Origin: JADJOY01 sp046331705 [NCBI: bacterium]
Lineage (GTDB): Bacteria > JADJOY01
Assembly: GCA_046331705.1 (NCBI GenBank)
Contig: JAXLQJ010000092.1
Location: forward strand, 1 to 18,148
Direction of reading: 5' to 3'
DNA length: 18,148 bases
Part shown: in pieces, positions 15,266 through 18,148 of the stretch
How positions within the stretch are numbered: the first letter of the stretch is position 1
Layout: every line of letters begins with the position of its first letter
Program-made: the position numbers and the translations under genes
The notes under the pieces: generated by a model
Told to the model about the DNA's origin: nothing
Databases searched by the model: none
Seen by the model: only the letters and a program-made list of their open reading frames with translations

Positions 15266-16210
15266 ATGCTCACGCCCACCCGCCTCTTCGATCGACCGAG
15301 CGGCGCGATCGTCACCGAGCAGGTCTTCGGCGGCACGATGCTGTCGCTCGCGTACGAGAGCCGCATCGGGCGAGCCGTGGGGCGCTGGCCGACGCTGCAG
15401 CGCGCGGTCTCGCGCATCGTCGGCTGGTACCAGTCCACGCGCCATTCCGCGCGCGGCATCGCGCCATTCGTGGCCCAATACGGCATCCAGTCCGCCGACT
15501 TCGAGCTGCCCGCGGGCGGCTACCGCACGTTCAACGAGTTCTTCTTCCGCCGCTTGGCGCCGGGCGCGCGCCCCTTCCCCGCGGACACCTCGGTGCTCGG
15601 CGCGGCCGCCGAGGGCCGCCTCAGCGTCTTTCCGATCGCATCGCCGGCCACGCCGCTCACCATCAAGGGCGTGCCCCTCTCGATCGCGACGCTGGTGGGC
15701 TCGGAAGTCACGGCGAACGCGTGCGTCGGCGGCCACGCGTTCGTGTTCCGGCTCTGCCCCGTCGACTACCACCGCTTTCACTTCCCGGACGCGGGCCTAC
15801 CGGAGCCGGCGCGCACCCTGGACGGCCAGCTCCATTCGGTTCATCCCGTGGCGCAGCGCGTGGTGCCCGATCTCTTCCTGCGCAACGAGCGCCAGGTGGC
15901 GGGTTTCTTAAGCGAGCGCTTCGGCCGTCTGGTGCTCGTCGACGTCGGCGCGATGTGCGTGGGCACGATCGTGCAGACGTATCGTCCGGGCGTTCCCGTG
16001 GCGCGGGGCGACGAGAAGGGCTACTTTGCGTTCGGCGGCTCCACCACGATCGTGCTCACCGAGCGGGGACGCGTGGCGCCGGACGGCGACCTGCTCGAGC
16101 ACACGGCGGCGGGCCTCGAGACCCTGGTCCGCGTCGGCGAGCCGGTCGGTCGTGCCATCCCCGCCGAGCCGCGCGTCACGAACCCGCAGGCGAATCCGGG
16201 GTCCTCATGA
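15266..16210 (+). CDS. psd: Phosphatidylserine decarboxylase (pyruvoyl proenzyme)
   Basis: Membrane-associated enzyme of 314 residues that decarboxylates phosphatidylserine to phosphatidylethanolamine. Self-cleavage before Ser259 in FAFGGSTTIVL would give a large beta chain and a short alpha chain with an N-terminal pyruvoyl group. Other family signatures are FNEFFFRRL (89-97), RPFP (102-105), YHRFHFP (168-174) and LFLRNERQ (203-210). The N-terminus (LFDRPSG, then LSLAYESRIGR) resembles the clostridial-type, not the E. coli-type, enzyme. Oddly, the position of the catalytic Asp in the usual PADG motif is Glu116 (AAAEGRL). The ATG at 15266 has no clear Shine-Dalgarno. The stop overlaps the start of the cupin gene as ATGA. 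Confidence 0.93.
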   Translation: MLTPTRLFDRPSGAIVTEQVFGGTMLSLAYESRIGRAVGRWPTLQRAVSRIVGWYQSTRHSARGIAPFVAQYGIQSADFELPAGGYRTFNEFFFRRLAPGARPFPADTSVLGAAAEGRLSVFPIASPATPLTIKGVPLSIATLVGSEVTANACVGGHAFVFRLCPVDYHRFHFPDAGLPEPARTLDGQLHSVHPVAQRVVPDLFLRNERQVAGFLSERFGRLVLVDVGAMCVGTIVQTYRPGVPVARGDEKGYFAFGGSTTIVLTERGRVAPDGDLLEHTAAGLETLVRVGEPVGRAIPAEPRVTNPQANPGSS

Positions 16211-16524
16211 ACGTCGTCGAATGGCAGGGCCGGGTCTCGTTCTCCGACGACAAGATGCAGAAAGTGCCGCTCTTCGACAGCGAGCGCATGTTCTGCGACG
16301 TGTACTGCTTCCGGCCCGGCCAGGAGCAGCGCGCGCATCGCCACGACGCCTCGGACAAGGTCTACGTCGTGCTGCAGGGCTCGGGCACGTTTCGGGTCGG
16401 CGCGGAGGAACGCGTGCTGCGCGCCGGCCAGGCCGTCATGGCGCCCGCCGGTGAAGAGCACGGCGCGCGCAACTCGAGCGACGACGAGCTGGTGGTCCTC
16501 GTGATCATGGCGCCCAAGCCCTGA
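16207..16524 (+). CDS. Small single-domain cupin protein
   Basis: Cupin of 105 residues, one conserved beta barrel, cytoplasmic. Motif 1 spans about 38-60, with PGQEQRAHRH giving His44 and His46; the usual third ligand Glu is Lys51 (DASDKVYV), with Asp47 and Asp50 nearby. Motif 2 is GQAVMAPAGEEHGARN at 74-89 with His85. Three His ligands could still bind a metal, but an altered or weaker site is likely. Typical roles of this class are small-molecule binding, isomerase or dioxygenase activity, or sensing. The ATG sits in the psd stop codon (ATGA), so it is translationally coupled to phosphatidylserine decarboxylase. A role in phospholipid synthesis is an inference from this alone. Confidence 0.9.
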   Translation: MNVVEWQGRVSFSDDKMQKVPLFDSERMFCDVYCFRPGQEQRAHRHDASDKVYVVLQGSGTFRVGAEERVLRAGQAVMAPAGEEHGARNSSDDELVVLVIMAPKP

Positions 16525-16546
16525 CCGACCACCCCGGCCTCTCCTC

Positions 16547-18088
16547 ATGCCGATCGCCTGGGCCGCGCCACTCGCCGCCGCCCTGACGTTCACGAGCGTC
16601 GCGCTGCCGCTCGTGGCGCCGAGCGTGGACGTCGTTCCCGTGCACCCGAGCGTGGCCGCGCGCGGCTGGGTGGCCTTCGTCGCACAGGACGGCAAGAAGC
16701 GTTGCGAGGTGTCGCTCTGGCGCGTCACGAGGGAGCGCGCCGAGGGCGCGTTCCGCCAACCCTGCGAACGCGCCGACGCCTTCTACAACGTGATCCCCGC
16801 GCCGGATGGAACCAGCGCCGAGTTGGTGGCTCTCGGCGCGGACGGCCTGACCCGCGTCTTTCCGGGCCCGCGCGCCAAGCTGGCGCGGCAGCCCACCTTC
16901 GCCGCCGTGCCGCCGACGGTGCGCTCGCCGGGCTCGAATCTGTGGCTCGCGGTGCCCGACCCCACCGCGCCGCTTCGGCTCGCCATCCCGAGCTTCACCG
17001 AGATCGCCATCTGGGAACGGGAGCCGCCCGCCACCGGCGCCACGGAGCCGACCTCCCACGCGGAGCCGAGCGCACGCGAACCGGAGGACGAGCGCTGGCG
17101 CCGCGTCGAGCGCTACCGGATCGCCGTGGACGCGCGCTACAACCCGCGCATCGGCCGCGATTCGCTGTCGCCGGATTTCGCGCTGCTCACGCACCTGCGC
17201 CTGCCGAAGTGGCAGATCGGGCGCATCGCCACCACCACGCCCGCGGGCCTGCTCTACGCCGTCGAGAACGAGGTCACCGGCACGCGCATCCTCGATGGCG
17301 ACGATCCAGGCGACGTGTTCAAGGTCGAGAAGGTGCTCTTCCCCGACGATCCCGAGGGCAACGACCCACGACTGGTGCGGGGCAATCGCATCGAGGACAT
17401 CGACGCGGACGGCAACCTGGACATCGCGATGGTCGCGGCGCGAGGCGGGATCACCCACCTCGAGACCGCCTTCGACGTGTGGTTCGGACCGCTCGACGAG
17501 AGCCTGCAACGCGCGCCCGACGTGCGCTTTCGCGGCACCGGCGCCGCGGTCGGCACCGAGCTGGTGGACGTGGACGGCGACCACAAGCTCGAAGCCCTGC
17601 GCCCCCGGGTGGAGGTGTCGATCGCCGCCTTCGTGCGCATCCTGCTCTTCGGCGAGGTGCGGATCGACTACGACCTCTACGACCTGATCCGCGGCGAGCG
17701 CGACGACGTGGCGCCCTTCTGCTCGTTCGCGCGCAACTTCCCCGTGGACCTCGAGGGGCTCTCGGCCAAGTCCGTGCCGCTCTTCACCACCGACGGGGAT
17801 TTCGACGGCGATGGGCTGCGCGACGTCCTCACCGGCGAGGGGACCAAGGGCTACGCGATCCTGCGCGGTCGCCGATCGGATCCGGGACGGTGGTGCGTCG
17901 CGCCGGGCGAGGCCACGCCGATCCCCGTGACGCGCCCCGAGGCGCTGACCGTGCACGACCTCGATGGCGACGCCGCGAGCGATCTGATCGCCGTTCACGG
18001 CACGGGCGGCAAGGATTCGACGGTGGAGGTGCTGTTCGCCGATCGCACGCCCGGCGCCCCCAGCTTGCGCGCCGAACCCGCCCACTGA
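16547..18088 (+). CDS. Exported FG-GAP/VCBS-like repeat protein
   Basis: Protein of 513 residues, probably secreted or periplasmic. Residues 1-24 are a hydrophobic signal-like segment, although its N-region lacks a basic residue, so export is likely but not certain. The body is a beta-rich repeat protein with four Asp-rich loops of the calcium-binding FG-GAP/VCBS kind: DIDADGNLD (284-292), DVDGDHKLE (341-349), DGDFDGDGLRD (416-426) and DLDGDAASD (471-479). These suggest a beta-propeller. A Glu/Pro/Ala-rich stretch at about 158-182 is probably a linker. The N-terminal half (30-155) has no clear repeats. It follows the cupin by 22 bases on the same strand, likely in one operon with psd. No enzymatic motif is evident; binding to a surface or polymer is a reasonable guess only. 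Confidence 0.85.
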   Translation: MPIAWAAPLAAALTFTSVALPLVAPSVDVVPVHPSVAARGWVAFVAQDGKKRCEVSLWRVTRERAEGAFRQPCERADAFYNVIPAPDGTSAELVALGADGLTRVFPGPRAKLARQPTFAAVPPTVRSPGSNLWLAVPDPTAPLRLAIPSFTEIAIWEREPPATGATEPTSHAEPSAREPEDERWRRVERYRIAVDARYNPRIGRDSLSPDFALLTHLRLPKWQIGRIATTTPAGLLYAVENEVTGTRILDGDDPGDVFKVEKVLFPDDPEGNDPRLVRGNRIEDIDADGNLDIAMVAARGGITHLETAFDVWFGPLDESLQRAPDVRFRGTGAAVGTELVDVDGDHKLEALRPRVEVSIAAFVRILLFGEVRIDYDLYDLIRGERDDVAPFCSFARNFPVDLEGLSAKSVPLFTTDGDFDGDGLRDVLTGEGTKGYAILRGRRSDPGRWCVAPGEATPIPVTRPEALTVHDLDGDAASDLIAVHGTGGKDSTVEVLFADRTPGAPSLRAEPAH

Positions 18089-18148
18089 CCCCACGCCGGC
18101 GAGCCACAGCGCGGCGCGCTGCCCCGACCCGGCGCCGAAAAGCGGTGA
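18089..18148. other. Window end, no gene seen
   Basis: Sixty bases after the last stop. It is too short to judge; no promoter, terminator or start codon with a ribosome binding site is evident. Confidence 0.5.

Noticed and set aside
1-18148. Defence, toxin-antitoxin, phage or CRISPR system
   Set aside because: No nuclease, helicase, restriction, integrase, transposase or repeat-spacer pattern found; the unknown genes lack such motifs.

Overview
The window is GC-rich chromosomal DNA, by eye about 70% G+C with strong G/C bias at third codon positions. It holds fourteen protein-coding genes, closely packed on both strands. No mobile element, phage gene, CRISPR array, tRNA or rRNA was found. The gene content suggests a Gram-negative bacterium of the former Deltaproteobacteria (Myxococcota or Binatota-like). 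The hints are a lipobox-bearing lipoprotein, phosphatidylserine decarboxylase, oligoribonuclease, a SerB with paired ACT domains and a MaoC/SDR lipid-metabolism pair. The lineage is an inference from gene content, not proof.

Layout. 37-2307 (+) is a secreted glycoside hydrolase family 2 enzyme. 2408-3193 (+) is a Nudix hydrolase of the CoA/NUDT19-like kind. It overlaps tail-to-tail with a minus-strand pair, a double-hotdog MaoC dehydratase (3177-4118) and a short-chain dehydrogenase/reductase (4121-4984). Together these look like acyl-chain or acyl-CoA metabolism. Divergent from them, 5254-6315 (+) is a SAM-dependent O-methyltransferase. Next come serB (6441-7655), a stop/start-coupled 108-residue unknown (7652-7978) and a three-helix membrane protein of unknown family (8001-9470).

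A polytopic membrane protein, possibly a GT-C-type glycosyltransferase, runs on the minus strand (9492-11291). It is divergent from ilvD (11415-13100), the dihydroxyacid dehydratase of branched-chain amino acid synthesis. ilvD converges on a minus-strand SGNH/GDSL-type lipoprotein with a long Gly-rich linker (13126-14268). A 329-base divergent intergenic region contains a conspicuously AT-rich island with promoter-like signals. It separates that lipoprotein from a right-hand plus-strand group: a diverged oligoribonuclease (14598-15215), phosphatidylserine decarboxylase (15266-16210), a cupin coupled to it by an ATGA overlap (16207-16524), and an exported protein with Asp-rich FG-GAP/VCBS-like loops (16547-18088).

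Most of the window is ordinary housekeeping and accessory metabolism. I see no convincing new defence or mobile system. The points most worth a second look are a Glu in place of the catalytic Asp in the phosphatidylserine decarboxylase, the psd-cupin-FG-GAP cassette, two unrecognised proteins downstream of serB, the diverged SGNH lipoprotein, and structured intergenic DNA upstream of ilvD and between the lipoprotein and oligoribonuclease genes.
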